From Streptomyces megasporus (lineage in GTDB: Bacteria; Actinomycetota; Actinomycetes; Streptomycetales; Streptomycetaceae), in assembly GCF_000718985.1 (NCBI RefSeq), contig NZ_JODL01000047.1, forward strand, positions 1 through 20,904: 20,904 nt of DNA. Direction: 5' to 3'. The position numbers and the translations under genes are program-made. Shown here piece after piece: positions 1 to 7,753 of this stretch. The notes beneath the pieces are model-generated. The model saw only the letters and a program-made list of their open reading frames with translations, was not told the DNA's origin and searched no databases. Position 1 is the stretch's first letter; every line of letters begins with the position of its first letter.

Positions 1-19
1 CTTCCCTTCGCTGTTCCCG

Positions 20-25
20 ACTCTA
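20..25 (-). promoter_or_regulatory. Possible rRNA-operon promoter/leader (extended -10)
   Basis: Read on the minus strand, positions 1-60 contain TTCTGATAGAGTCGGGAAC followed by CGAAGGGAAG. TGATAGAGT is an extended -10 element (TGN-TANNNT). The wording resembles leader and promoter sequences that I recall upstream of Streptomyces rRNA genes, which would then lie to the left, outside the window. No convincing -35 is visible at the right distance. The identification rests on memory of the motif only, so it is weak. Confidence 0.3.
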
Positions 26-154
26 TCAGAACCCTTTTCGGTTTCCGAATCCCCGGTCGGCGGGGTCCTGCCTTTTCCTGCACGCCGTTTCCGGCGCGGA
101 CCTCACCGTAGCGGATTTCCCCGCCGGCTCCTAATCGAGCCGCTCCGGAAACGC

Positions 155-172
155 ATTACGGCATGCCGTAAT
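155..172. promoter_or_regulatory. 18-bp perfect palindrome, candidate operator
   Basis: ATTACGGCATGCCGTAAT is a perfect 18-bp palindrome with no loop, in the gene-free stretch 1-300 downstream of proC. It reads as a dimeric repressor or activator site rather than a terminator, because it has AT-rich ends and no loop. A GTGACA-like -35 lies upstream on the minus strand near 190-195, so the palindrome would overlap the matching -10 position. I do not recognise the regulator. The rest of 1-300 holds nothing else I can support. Confidence 0.45.
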
Positions 173-300
173 CCACCCCCGGAAGGGTTGTCACACGAGT
201 GAGTGGTCGCCGCAGGACGCGGCAGAAGGGCTGACCGGAACCAACCGGCTCCGTGACAGCCCGGAGAACATTACACGACGAGTCGCCGTGCGCCAAATCG

Positions 301-1113
301 CTAGCTCTTGTCGCCCGAGGCCAGTTCACGGCTGCGGTCGCGGGCCGCTTCCAGGGCCGCGATGAGGGCGGCGCGGACACCGTGCTTCTCCAGCTCGCGG
401 ATGGCGCTGATCGTGGTGCCCGCGGGAGAGGTGACGGCCTCACGGAGCTTGACCGGGTGCTCGCCGCTGTCGCGGAGCATCACCGACGCGCCGATGGCGG
501 CCTGGACGATCAGGTCGTGCGCCTTGTCCCGGGGAAGGCCGAGCAGGATGCCGGCGTCGGTCATGGCTTCCACGAGGTAGTAGAAGTACGCCGGGCCCGA
601 GCCGGAGAGGGCCGTGGCGGCGTCCTGCTGTGACTCCGGAACGCGCAGCGTCTTGCCCACCGGCTTGAAGATCGCCTCGGCGCGAACGAGGTGTGCCTCG
701 TCGGCGTGCGCACCGGCGGAGATCACGGACATGCCCTCGTCCACCAGAACCGGGGTGTTGGGCATCACGCGGACGACCGGGGTGCTCTCGGGGAGACGCT
801 CCTCCAGGAAGGTCGTCGGGATACCGGCCGCCGCGCTGATGACCAGACGGTCGGCGGGGACGTGGGGTGCCAGCTCCTCCAGGAGGGCCGCCATGTCCTG
901 CGGCTTGACCGCCAGGATGAGGGTGTCGGCGGTCTTGGCCGCCTCCGCGTTCGTGACCACGGTGACGCCGTGCCGTGTGCGCAGTTCCTCGGCACGTTCC
1001 GGGCGGCGGGTGGTGACCAGGAGGTCGGACGGCGACCAGCCGGCGCGGATCATGCCCGACAACAGGGCCTCGCCGATCTTGCCTGCGCCGAGGACGGCGA
1101 TCTTCTGGGTCAT
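301..1113 (-). CDS. proC: Pyrroline-5-carboxylate reductase
   Basis: ProC catalyses the last step of proline synthesis, NAD(P)H-dependent reduction of 1-pyrroline-5-carboxylate to L-proline, in the cytoplasm. The 270-residue product has an N-terminal Rossmann motif (VLGAGKIGEALLSGM, about residues 6-20), the AVKPQ segment that follows the nucleotide-binding fold, VVRVMPNTP near residue 115, and the family C-terminal signature ALSGSGPAYFYYLVEAM with the downstream EAVTSPAGTT. Length is normal for the family. I place the start at the ATG at 1113, because AAGGTGAG sits 7 bases upstream; a GTG 12 bases earlier would destroy that site, and other Streptomyces ProC proteins begin at the same residue. 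The gene appears monocistronic, with a 211-base gap before the next minus-strand gene upstream. Confidence 0.97.
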   Translation of the reverse strand: MTQKIAVLGAGKIGEALLSGMIRAGWSPSDLLVTTRRPERAEELRTRHGVTVVTNAEAAKTADTLILAVKPQDMAALLEELAPHVPADRLVISAAAGIPTTFLEERLPESTPVVRVMPNTPVLVDEGMSVISAGAHADEAHLVRAEAIFKPVGKTLRVPESQQDAATALSGSGPAYFYYLVEAMTDAGILLGLPRDKAHDLIVQAAIGASVMLRDSGEHPVKLREAVTSPAGTTISAIRELEKHGVRAALIAALEAARDRSRELASGDKS

Positions 1114-1324
1114 GGGACGGCTCACCTTGTCCGATCCGGTGCGTGCTGTGCTGCACCGTCATCCTCGCACCCGCGGTGCCGTCGCCGTCGGACCGTCCAC
1201 CTGGCGGTCACGAGCATGTGCCGGGCGGGTTTGGAAGTCCGCTCCGTCGACGTGATCGGGTTTCCCCCCGGCCCCTCTCCACGAGCGGTCCCGCTTCCTC
1301 TTCTCCCGTCCGCGTGGCCGGCGG

Positions 1325-2062
1325 TCAGGGCGTACGGCGGCGGAGAGTGACCGCACCCAGGGCGAGGACGAGGGCGGCGCTGCCGGCGACGACCACGACG
1401 TCGCGGACGAAGTCGCCGGTGATGTCGGAGCTGCGCAGGACCTCGTTCATGCCGTCCACCGCGTAGGACATGGGGAGCACGTTGGAGACGGCCTCGAGGA
1501 CGGGTTGCATGCTGTCGCGCGGCGCGAACAGGCCGCAGAGCAGGAGCTGCGGAAAGATGATCGCGGGCATGAACTGGACGACCTGGAACTCGGTGGCGGC
1601 GAAGGCCGAGACGAACAGGCCCAGTGCCGTGCCGAGGACGGCGTCCAGCAGGGCGACGAGCAGCAACAGCCAGGGCGAACCCGCGAAGTCGAGGTCCAGG
1701 AACCAGACCGCCACGCCGGTGGCCAGCGCCGCCTGGGCGATGGCCAACGTTCCGAAGGCCAGGGCGTAGCCGAGGATCAGGTCGGCCTTGCCCAGCGGCA
1801 TGGACAGCAGGCGCTCCAACGTCCCCGAGGTGCGTTCGCGCAGGGTGGCGATGGAGGTCACCAGGAACATCGTGATCAGCGGGAAGATGCCGAGCAGCGA
1901 TGCGCCGATGCCGTCGAAGGCGCGGCGGTCGGAGTCGAAGACGTAGTACAGGAGGGTCAGCAGAAGCACCGGGACGAGCAGCAGGAGCGCGATCGTGCGG
2001 CGGTCGTGGCCGAGCTGCCGCAGGACGCGACGGGCGGTGGCCAGGGTGCGGTGGGTGTTCAC
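1325..2062 (-). CDS. ABC-2 type transporter permease
   Basis: This is the membrane component of an ABC-2 exporter and works with the ATPase encoded just upstream. The 245-residue product has about six hydrophobic segments (roughly residues 22-41, 55-75, 95-122, 130-152, 162-180 and 222-240). It also carries the ABC-2 loop signature RERTSGTLERLLSMPL (76-91), which couples the permease to the nucleotide-binding subunit. Its GTG start overlaps the ATPase stop as GTGA (2059-2062), so translation is coupled. Related pairs export drugs, lipids or antibiotics; the substrate cannot be inferred. I see no clear hairpin after the stop codon. Confidence 0.9.
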   Translation of the reverse strand: MNTHRTLATARRVLRQLGHDRRTIALLLLVPVLLLTLLYYVFDSDRRAFDGIGASLLGIFPLITMFLVTSIATLRERTSGTLERLLSMPLGKADLILGYALAFGTLAIAQAALATGVAVWFLDLDFAGSPWLLLLVALLDAVLGTALGLFVSAFAATEFQVVQFMPAIIFPQLLLCGLFAPRDSMQPVLEAVSNVLPMSYAVDGMNEVLRSSDITGDFVRDVVVVAGSAALVLALGAVTLRRRTP

Positions 2063-2817
2063 CGGATCGCCTCCTCGCGGCGGGCGGTGTCGACCAGGTG
2101 GAGGAAGGCGTCCTCGATGGTCGGGGTATTGGTGCGGGCGCGCAGGGCTTCGGGGGTGTCGTCGGCCAGGACACGGCCGGCGCGCATCAGCAGCAGGCGT
2201 TCGCAGCGGTCGGCCTCGTCCATGACGTGGGACGAGATGAGCAGGGTGGTGTCGCGTTCGGCGGCGAGGCGGTGGAAGAGGTTCCACAGGTCGCGGCGGA
2301 GCACCGGGTCCAGACCGACGGTGGGCTCGTCGAGGACCAGCAGTTCGGGGGCGCCCAGGAGGGCGACCGCCAGGGAGACCCGTGAGCGCTGGCCACCGGA
2401 GAGGTTCCCGGTGAGGACGTCGGCGTGGGAGGTGAGGTCGACGTCGGTGAGGGCGCGTTCGACCTGGTCGCGGCGGTCGGCGCGGGCGAGGCCGAGGACG
2501 GAGGCGAAGTAGTCCAGGTTCTGGCGCGCGGTGAGGTCCGCGTAGACGGAGGGCTCCTGGGTGACGTAGCCGACGCGGGAGCGCAGCGCTGCGGACCCGG
2601 CCGGTCGGCCGAGGACGTCGAGGGTGCCGGTGACCTTGGCCTGGGTCCCCACGATGGCGCGCATCAGCGTGGACTTGCCGCAGCCGCTGGGGCCCAGAAG
2701 GCCGGTGACGGTGGAGCGCGGCACCTCGAAGGCGAGGTCGTCGAGAACGGTACGGCCGCCGCGGACGACGGTGAGGCCGTCGGCCCGGATGGCCGCGTCG
2801 GCATTGGAATTCATCAT
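2059..2817 (-). CDS. ABC transporter ATP-binding protein
   Basis: This is the nucleotide-binding subunit of an ABC-2 exporter, 252 residues. All the motifs needed for ATPase activity are visible: Walker A GPSGCGKST (42-50), Q-loop glutamine 87, signature LSGGQ (139-143), Walker B LLVLDEP (159-165), D-loop GLD (168-170) and switch histidine 197 in SSHVMDEA. The C-terminal part resembles the CcmA/NodI-type drug-exporter ATPases. Two ATG codons lie side by side (2817 and 2814). There is no Shine-Dalgarno sequence, but a -10 element ends 7 bases before the first ATG, which favours 2817 and a leaderless mRNA. The permease follows with a GTGA overlap. No regulator gene is attached. Confidence 0.93.
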   Translation of the reverse strand: MMNSNADAAIRADGLTVVRGGRTVLDDLAFEVPRSTVTGLLGPSGCGKSTLMRAIVGTQAKVTGTLDVLGRPAGSAALRSRVGYVTQEPSVYADLTARQNLDYFASVLGLARADRRDQVERALTDVDLTSHADVLTGNLSGGQRSRVSLAVALLGAPELLVLDEPTVGLDPVLRRDLWNLFHRLAAERDTTLLISSHVMDEADRCERLLLMRAGRVLADDTPEALRARTNTPTIEDAFLHLVDTARREEAIR

Positions 2818-2824
2818 GTGTTGA

Positions 2825-2854
2825 ATAATGCTCCCGTGTCACCGCGAGCGTCAA
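2825..2854 (-). promoter_or_regulatory. Promoter of the ABC exporter operon (leaderless)
   Basis: On the minus strand TTGACG (2854-2849) and CATTAT (2830-2825) are separated by 18 bases, a good match to the housekeeping sigma consensus. The -10 ends 7 bases before the ATG at 2817, so transcription should begin at or next to the start codon. This is the best -35/-10 pair in the window. Confidence 0.6.
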
Positions 2855-2875
2855 GCGGAACCGGGCACGCACGCG

Positions 2876-2911
2876 CACGCCCTCGCCCGGAGCGCTCCGG
2901 GCGAGGGCGTG
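2876..2911. terminator. 36-bp perfect inverted repeat, probable bidirectional terminator
   Basis: CACGCCCTCGCCCGGAGC (2876-2893) is followed directly by its exact reverse complement (2894-2911), forming an 18-bp GC-rich stem. It lies 67 bases after the stop of the acetyltransferase gene (minus) and just upstream of the promoter of the ABC operon, where it would insulate the two units. It lacks a U-tract, as is common for Streptomyces terminators. Confidence 0.75.
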
Positions 2912-2978
2912 GCAGGGGAGGTGTGTGGAAGCGGCTCCCTCGCGAAGGCCGTCGCGGGGCCGTGGGGTTCGGGGCCCC

Positions 2979-3569
2979 CTATGTTCCTCGGGGCGATGCT
3001 TCTCGGGGCGCCGTCCCGGGGAGAGGGCGGCGCAGAACGAAGCGGTGCATCCCGCCGTCGAGGCCGACGTCCCGGAAACCCGCCTTGAGCAGCACCCGCT
3101 GGGAGGGCAGGTGCCCCGGGTCCGTCTCCGCGCGCACCTCGGCGACCCCCGGCAGGCCCAGGGCCCAGGTGGTCAGGGCGCGCGTCGCCTCGGTGGCGAT
3201 GCCCCTGCCCCGGTACGTCTCCACCAGGCCGTAGCCGATCTCCACCGAGCCGTTCTCGTCCGGCGCCGAGTGGAATCCGATGTCGCCGACGGTCTCCCCG
3301 CCGTCCCGCACCACGATCTGGTAGAGGCCGAAGCCGGGGCGGTAGGCGTCGGCGAGGAACATCCGGGCCACGAGGGCGAGGCCGCCGAGCGTCCCTTCGG
3401 AGGGATAGCCCTCGGCCCAACGGGCGCCCGCCGCCGGACGTCCCTTGAGGAGGGGGCCGATCTCCTCCGGGCGCACCTCGCGCAGCGTCAGCCGCGGGGT
3501 GGTCAGGACATTGCCCCCGTCCGCGGCAGTGCCCGCGGGCGCGGTCCCTCCCGTCCGGCGGCGCGGCAC
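2979..3569 (-). CDS. GNAT family N-acetyltransferase
   Basis: The product is 196 residues and looks like a RimJ/RimL-type GNAT enzyme, which transfers an acetyl group from acetyl-CoA to an amine. It opens its fold with LTTPRLTLREVRPEE (22-36), typical of this subgroup. The acetyl-CoA pyrophosphate-binding loop is YRGRGIATEA (119-128), preceded by the strand VEIGYGLV, and the conserved late segment SQRVLLKAGFRDVG is present. The GTG start is only 2 bases after the stop of the upstream membrane-protein gene, so the two are co-transcribed; no strong ribosome site is visible. The first 20 residues are basic and low-complexity and may not be part of the fold. The substrate is unknown. Confidence 0.88.
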   Translation of the reverse strand: MPRRRTGGTAPAGTAADGGNVLTTPRLTLREVRPEEIGPLLKGRPAAGARWAEGYPSEGTLGGLALVARMFLADAYRPGFGLYQIVVRDGGETVGDIGFHSAPDENGSVEIGYGLVETYRGRGIATEATRALTTWALGLPGVAEVRAETDPGHLPSQRVLLKAGFRDVGLDGGMHRFVLRRPLPGTAPREASPRGT

Positions 3570-3571
3570 CG

Positions 3572-4084
3572 TCAGCGCCTCCGGCCGGACCGGGGCTTCG
3601 TACCCCCGCGGGCCGCCGGGTTGCCGCGCCGGGCGGCACGGCCGGCGGCGCGGCGCTCGTACCGCTCGACGGCCCGGTCGTACTCGGCGCGCAGCCGCTT
3701 CTCGCCCGGGGCCTCGACCAGACTGCGCAGGGCGTAGGCGAGCAGGACGCCGATGAACCCGATCGTCTTGATCGTGCGCATCGACGGATCGCCGGCGCGG
3801 GTGTCGTCCGGATCGCGGGTGTAGTCGCCCAGGGTGCGGGCGAAGGCCATCGAGCTGCAGACCGCGAAGGCCACCACCAGCAGCGTGCTGACCAGGTCGC
3901 CCGTCTGGGCGATCGCCATTCCCTCGTACGCCAGCCGCAGTGCGTACGCGCCCGCGGCCGCCGCCAGCAGCGCCCCGAGCGCGAGCCCGATCCGGCGCAC
4001 CGCGTAACCACCGGAGTGGTCCACCCAGGTGGTGCCGTAGAACCGGATCGGCTCGGGCTCGGGGCGCTCCCGCTGCTCGCTCAT
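3572..4084 (-). CDS. Small integral membrane protein of unknown function
   Basis: This is a 170-residue protein that I cannot assign to a named family. After a charged N-terminus (1-28) come three probable membrane segments (about 31-52, 62-82 and 104-121). A strongly basic tail follows, rich in Arg, Ala and Gly (from about 126), starting with a helix RLRAEYDRAVERYERRAAGRAA and ending in RSGRRR. The tail should face the cytoplasm and might bind nucleic acid or phospholipid. The ATG at 4084 has no Shine-Dalgarno sequence, but CATAAT lies 7 bases before it (4097-4092), so the mRNA may be leaderless. It sits 43 bases after ilvD and 2 bases before the acetyltransferase gene, all on the same strand. 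Confidence 0.75.
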   Translation of the reverse strand: MSEQRERPEPEPIRFYGTTWVDHSGGYAVRRIGLALGALLAAAAGAYALRLAYEGMAIAQTGDLVSTLLVVAFAVCSSMAFARTLGDYTRDPDDTRAGDPSMRTIKTIGFIGVLLAYALRSLVEAPGEKRLRAEYDRAVERYERRAAGRAARRGNPAARGGTKPRSGRRR

Positions 4085-4127
4085 GGTGTCGATTATGCGG
4101 GTCCGGCCGCGACGGGCGCCGAGGGCG

Positions 4128-5966
4128 TCAGCCGAGCTTGGTGACGTCCCGCACCGCTCCCTTGTCGGCGCTGGTGGCCATGGCGGCGTACGCGCGCAGG
4201 GCGTTCGAGACCTTGCGGTCGCGGTTCTTCGGCGCGTACCGGCCGCCCAGTGCCTCGCGGCGGGCGGCGAGGGTGGCCTCGTCCACCTTCAGCTCGATGG
4301 TGCGGTTCGGGATGTCGATGGCGATCGGATCGCCGTCCTCGACCAGGGCGATAATGCCGCCCGCCGCCCCCTCCGGGGAGACGTGGCCGATGGACAGGCC
4401 CGAGGTGCCGCCGGAGAAGCGGCCGTCGGTGATCAGCGCGCACTTGGCGCCCAGGCCACGGCCCTTGAGGAAGGAGGTCGGGTAGAGCATCTCCTGCATC
4501 CCCGGGCCGCCCTTGGGGCCCTCGTAGCGGATGACGACGACGTCGCCCTCCTTCACCTGCTTGCCGAGGATCTTCTCGACGGCCTCCTCCTGCGACTCGC
4601 AGACCACGGCCGGACCGGTGAAGGTCAGGATGGACTCGTCCACGCCGGCCGTCTTCACCACACAGCCGTCCTCGGCGAGGTTGCCGTGGAGGACGGCCAG
4701 ACCGCCGTCCTTGGAGTAGGCGTGCTCCACGTCGCGGATGCAGCCCTTCGCCGCGTCGGTGTCCAGGGACTCCCAGCGCTCGGACTGGGAGAAGGCGCTG
4801 GAGGAGCGGACGCAGCCGGGGGCGGCGTGGAAGAGTTCGACGGCCTCGGGGGACGGGGAACCGCCGCGGATGTCCCAGGTCTTGAGCCACTCGGCCAGGG
4901 AGTCGCTGTGGACGGTGTGCACGTCCTCGTTGAGCAGGCCCGCGCGGTACAGCTCGCCCAGGATGGCGGGGATGCCGCCGGCGCGGTGGACGTCCTCCAT
5001 GTAGTACGAGCCGTTGGGCGCGACCTTGGACAGGCACGGCACCCGGCGCGAGACCGCGTCGATGTCGGCCAGCCCGAAGTCCAGCTCGGCCTCCTGCGCG
5101 GCGGCCAGCAGGTGCAGGATCGTGTTGGTGGAGCCGCCCATGGCGATGTCGAGGGCCATGGCGTTCTCGAAGGCGGCGCGGGAGGCGATGGCGCGCGGCA
5201 GGACGGAGGCGTCGTCCTGCTCGTAGTGGCGCCTGGCCAGCTCCACGACGGTGCGGCCGGCGTCCTCGTACAGCGCCTTGCGGGCGGTGTGGGTGGCCAG
5301 GACCGAGCCGTTGCCGGGCAGCGACAGGCCGATGGCCTCGGTGAGGCAGTTCATCGAGTTGGCGGTGAACATGCCCGAGCAGGAGCCGCAGGTCGGGCAG
5401 GCGTTCTCCTCGATGAGGGCCATGTCCTCGTCGGAGACGGCGTCGTTGGCCGACTCGGCGATGGCGCTGATCAGGTCGAGCTTGCGGACCGTGCCGTCGA
5501 CGAGGGTGGCGCGGCCGGACTCCATCGGGCCGCCGGAGACGAAGACGGTGGGGATGTTCAGCCGCAGGGCGGCCATCAGCATGCCCGGTGTGATCTTGTC
5601 GCAGTTGGAGATGCAGATCAGGGCGTCGGCGCAGTGGGCCTCGGTCATGTACTCCACGGAGTCCGCGATCAGGTCGCGGGACGGCAGGGAGTAGAGCATG
5701 CCGCCGTGGCCCATGGCGATGCCGTCGTCCACGGCGATGGTGTTGAACTCGCGGGGGATGCCGCCCGCCTCCTTGATCGCCTCGCTGACGATCCGGCCGA
5801 CCGGCTGGAGGTGGGTGTGCCCGGGCACGAACTCGGTGAAGCTGTTGGCCACCGCGATGATCGGCTTGCCGAAGTCCTCGCGCGCTACGCCCGCGGCCCT
5901 CAGGAGGGCACGGGCGCCCGCCATGTTGCGACCGTGGGTGACGGTACGGGACCTCAGCTCGGGCAT
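4128..5966 (-). CDS. ilvD: Dihydroxy-acid dehydratase
   Basis: IlvD dehydrates 2,3-dihydroxy-isovalerate and 2,3-dihydroxy-3-methylvalerate to the 2-keto acids in valine, leucine, isoleucine and pantothenate synthesis. The 612-residue product matches the E. coli-type enzymes (about 616 residues). Visible signatures are CDKITPGM around Cys122 and Lys124, the [18 protein letters not shown] block (Cys190, Cys193, Cys196) for the iron-sulfur cluster, and the C-terminal [11 protein letters not shown] and GHVSPEAA-like region. I chose the ATG at 5966, where [21 protein letters not shown] begins and a TGGAG lies 6 bases upstream with AAGGAG further up; the open frame to 6098 has no family similarity. 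I see no branched-chain leader peptide in the 141 bases upstream. Confidence 0.97.
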   Translation of the reverse strand: MPELRSRTVTHGRNMAGARALLRAAGVAREDFGKPIIAVANSFTEFVPGHTHLQPVGRIVSEAIKEAGGIPREFNTIAVDDGIAMGHGGMLYSLPSRDLIADSVEYMTEAHCADALICISNCDKITPGMLMAALRLNIPTVFVSGGPMESGRATLVDGTVRKLDLISAIAESANDAVSDEDMALIEENACPTCGSCSGMFTANSMNCLTEAIGLSLPGNGSVLATHTARKALYEDAGRTVVELARRHYEQDDASVLPRAIASRAAFENAMALDIAMGGSTNTILHLLAAAQEAELDFGLADIDAVSRRVPCLSKVAPNGSYYMEDVHRAGGIPAILGELYRAGLLNEDVHTVHSDSLAEWLKTWDIRGGSPSPEAVELFHAAPGCVRSSSAFSQSERWESLDTDAAKGCIRDVEHAYSKDGGLAVLHGNLAEDGCVVKTAGVDESILTFTGPAVVCESQEEAVEKILGKQVKEGDVVVIRYEGPKGGPGMQEMLYPTSFLKGRGLGAKCALITDGRFSGGTSGLSIGHVSPEGAAGGIIALVEDGDPIAIDIPNRTIELKVDEATLAARREALGGRYAPKNRDRKVSNALRAYAAMATSADKGAVRDVTKLG

Positions 5967-6050
5967 GGCTGCTCCACTCCTTCGTGAGCCGTGGACACGT
6001 CGGCCTGCGGACGGTCCGTGGTACGTGCCGGCCCTGGGGCCGTAGCCTTC

Positions 6051-6062
6051 GAGCGTACGCTC
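6051..6062. promoter_or_regulatory. 12-bp palindrome upstream of ilvD
   Basis: GAGCGTACGCTC is a perfect palindrome 85 bases before the ilvD start. TACGCT on the minus strand inside it fits TANNNT, but no good -35 accompanies it. It may be an operator or part of the ilvD promoter; a 12-bp palindrome can also occur by chance in GC-rich DNA. Confidence 0.3.
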
Positions 6063-6075
6063 CCCGCTCAACGTG

Positions 6076-6090
6076 CGGACGGAAAGTCCG
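6076..6090. terminator. Short hairpin after the TetR gene
   Basis: CGGAC-GGAAA-GTCCG gives a 5-bp stem with a 5-base loop, 18 bases after the TetR stop on the minus strand and before ilvD. It is too weak to be a convincing terminator. It shares CGGAAAG(A/T)CC with the larger inverted repeat upstream of the isomerase gene, so it could instead be a regulator site. Confidence 0.3.
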
Positions 6091-6107
6091 GATGGCAAGA
6101 CGCCGGT

Positions 6108-6836
6108 TCACTCTCCGCGCGGGGGTTCTCCGCCGGCGCGCGCGGTGGGGTCCGCGGCCGGAGCGGGTCCGGTCAGGTGGTACTGGACGACCGGTGCGAG
6201 CCGCTCGATCAGCTCCTCCGCGCTCTCGGAGGCCAGTGGTTCGAGGCCGATCGCGTAGCGCATGATCACGGTGCCCACCAGTTGGGCCGCGGCCAGCTCC
6301 ACGCGCAGCTCCCGGTCCGGGGCGTCCAGGGCGCGTGCCACGCGCTTCATCAGCTCCCGCGTCACCATCCCCCGGAAGATCCGGGCCGCGGTCTCGTTGG
6401 TGACCGCCGAACGGACGATCGCCAGCAGGGGCGCGCGGGTGGCCGGGTCCTCCCACAGTCCGAGGAAGAACCGGACGAATCGGTGGCCCAGGTCCTCGGG
6501 GGAGTCCGGGGCGAGGTGTTCCAGCACGTCCCGGACGGGGGCCAGAGAGAACTCGACGGCCGCCTCGAAGACCTGTTCCTTGGTGCCGAAGTAGTGGTGG
6601 ACCAGGGCCGGATCGACCTCCGCGCCGCGGGCGATGGCCCGGATCGACGCCTTGTCGTAGCCGCGTTCGGCGAACTCGGCGCGGGCCGAGGCGAGGATGC
6701 GGTCGCGTGCGGTCTCCCCCGCCGCGCGGGCGGCCGACGTCGGACGGCCGCGGCGGCGCGCGGGACGCGCGGTGTTCCCGGCGCCCGTTCCGTTCCCGCC
6801 GCTCGCCCTGGGGCCGCTCGACTCGGGACCGCTCAC
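6108..6836 (-). CDS. TetR family transcriptional regulator
   Basis: This is a 242-residue DNA-binding repressor-type protein. The helix-turn-helix is in [47 protein letters not shown] in two parts (residues 42-61 and 62-87), followed by a helical ligand-binding domain. The C-terminal domain resembles the TetR_C group of QacR/YcdC-like actinobacterial regulators. The first 40 residues are a Gly/Ala/Arg-rich extension ending in ARRRGRPT, which may add non-specific DNA contacts. Its GTG start overlaps the isomerase stop as GTGA (6833-6836), so it is translationally coupled to that gene. A local role or autoregulation is likely; the ligand is unknown. Confidence 0.92.
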   Translation of the reverse strand: MSGPESSGPRASGGNGTGAGNTARPARRRGRPTSAARAAGETARDRILASARAEFAERGYDKASIRAIARGAEVDPALVHHYFGTKEQVFEAAVEFSLAPVRDVLEHLAPDSPEDLGHRFVRFFLGLWEDPATRAPLLAIVRSAVTNETAARIFRGMVTRELMKRVARALDAPDRELRVELAAAQLVGTVIMRYAIGLEPLASESAEELIERLAPVVQYHLTGPAPAADPTARAGGEPPRGE

Positions 6837-7669
6837 TGCCCGGCCGCCGGGGCGGCGGAGCCGAGGTGGAGGCGGGTGAAGGCCAGCGCCTCGGCGAGGT
6901 CGGCCTCGCGCTCGGCCGAGGACATCGCCCGCCGGGTGTTGACCTCCACCACCACGTTCCCGTCGAAACCGGACACGGCCAGACGCTCCAGCACCTCGGC
7001 GCACGGCTGGTTGCCGCGACCGGGGACGAGGTGCTCGTCCTTCCCGGAGCCCCGACCGTCGGCGATGTGCACGTGCGCCAGGCGGTCGCCCATGCGGTCC
7101 ACCATGGCGAGGGTGTCGCTGCGGGCCGTGGCCGTGTGGGACAGGTCGAGGGTGAAGTGGCGGTAGTCGTCCTCGGTCGGGTCCCAGGCGGGGGCGTACG
7201 CGAGCATCTCGCGGTCGCGGTAGCGCCAGGGGTACATGTTCTCGACGGCGAAGCGCACGTCGGTCTCGTCCGCCATCCGCCACACGCCCTGGACGAACTC
7301 CCGGGCGTAGCCGCGCTGCCAGCGGAACGGCGGGTGCACCACGACCGTGCCCGCGCCCAGCTTCTCGGCGGCCTCGCGGGAGCGCTGGAGTTTGGTCCAG
7401 GGGTCCTTGGACCAGACCCGCTGGGTGATCAGCAGGCAGGGGGCGTGCACGGCCAGCACCGGGACGCCGTGGAAGTCGGAGAGTCTGCGCAGCGCCTCGA
7501 TGTCCTGGCTGACCGGATCGGTCCACACCATGACCTCGACCCCGTCGTAACCGAGGCGTGCGGCGATCTCGAAGGCCGTCGCCGTGGACTCCGGGTAGAC
7601 GGAGGCCGTGGAGAGGGCGACCTTCGGCTTCTTGTCCGGTTCCGAGGAGAGCACCGCTGGATCGACCAC
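6833..7669 (-). CDS. Sugar phosphate isomerase/epimerase-like TIM-barrel protein
   Basis: The 278-residue product belongs to the xylose-isomerase-like TIM-barrel superfamily (AP endonuclease 2/IolE/hydroxypyruvate isomerase group), whose members use a divalent metal for isomerisation or hydrolysis. Candidate metal ligands sit where the fold predicts: Glu143 in FAVENMY, Asp175 and His178 in TLDLSHT, His201 in HVHIADGRG, and Glu242 in VVVEVNT. VHPPF (111-115) is a further family-like motif. The substrate is unknown. I recall the same neighbourhood (isomerase near a Ppx gene and proC) in mycobacteria, around Rv0495c-Rv0500. The GTG at 7669 has no ribosome site, but TAGGCT lies 7 bases before it, which suggests a leaderless transcript. 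Confidence 0.85.
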   Translation of the reverse strand: MVDPAVLSSEPDKKPKVALSTASVYPESTATAFEIAARLGYDGVEVMVWTDPVSQDIEALRRLSDFHGVPVLAVHAPCLLITQRVWSKDPWTKLQRSREAAEKLGAGTVVVHPPFRWQRGYAREFVQGVWRMADETDVRFAVENMYPWRYRDREMLAYAPAWDPTEDDYRHFTLDLSHTATARSDTLAMVDRMGDRLAHVHIADGRGSGKDEHLVPGRGNQPCAEVLERLAVSGFDGNVVVEVNTRRAMSSAEREADLAEALAFTRLHLGSAAPAAGQ

Positions 7670-7676
7670 GGAGAAC

Positions 7677-7682
7677 AGCCTA
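7677..7682 (-). promoter_or_regulatory. -10 element of the isomerase-tetR operon
   Basis: TAGGCT (minus strand, 7682-7677) ends 7 bases before the GTG start at 7669. There is no recognisable -35; that position is occupied by the inverted repeat at 7693-7724, so an activator or repressor probably acts here. Confidence 0.45.
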
Positions 7683-7692
7683 CGGCGCGGCG

Positions 7693-7724
7693 CGGAAAGA
7701 CCCGGCTGCCCGACGGTCTTTCCG
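7693..7724. promoter_or_regulatory. 10-bp-arm inverted repeat: terminator of the phosphatase gene or operator of the isomerase operon
   Basis: CGGAAAGACC (7693-7702) and GGTCTTTCCG (7715-7724) are exact reverse complements separated by 12 bases. The repeat lies between the Ppx-like stop (7754) and the isomerase -10 (7682), covering the -35 region. As RNA it could terminate the upstream gene. As DNA its position fits an operator for the TetR encoded by the same operon. Confidence 0.5.
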
Positions 7725-7753
7725 GCACGTGTGGGGCGTGAGTGTGGGGAAGC

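Noticed and set aside
1..110. Partial coding frame at the left edge on the plus strand
   Set aside because: The frame is short, ends at a TAG near 110, has no recognisable motif and lower GC bias; the stretch looks non-coding.
1122..2174. Long open frames overlapping real genes on the same or opposite strand, for example 1122-2174, 4083-5987, 11837-13660 and 16547-18982
   Set aside because: They are GC-rich shadow frames: Arg/Pro/Gly/Ala-rich translations without domains, lying opposite or out of frame with genes that have complete family motifs.
5967..6107. Attenuator or leader peptide for ilvD
   Set aside because: No short frame rich in Leu, Ile or Val codons with a ribosome site, and no competing hairpins, are visible in the 141-base gap.
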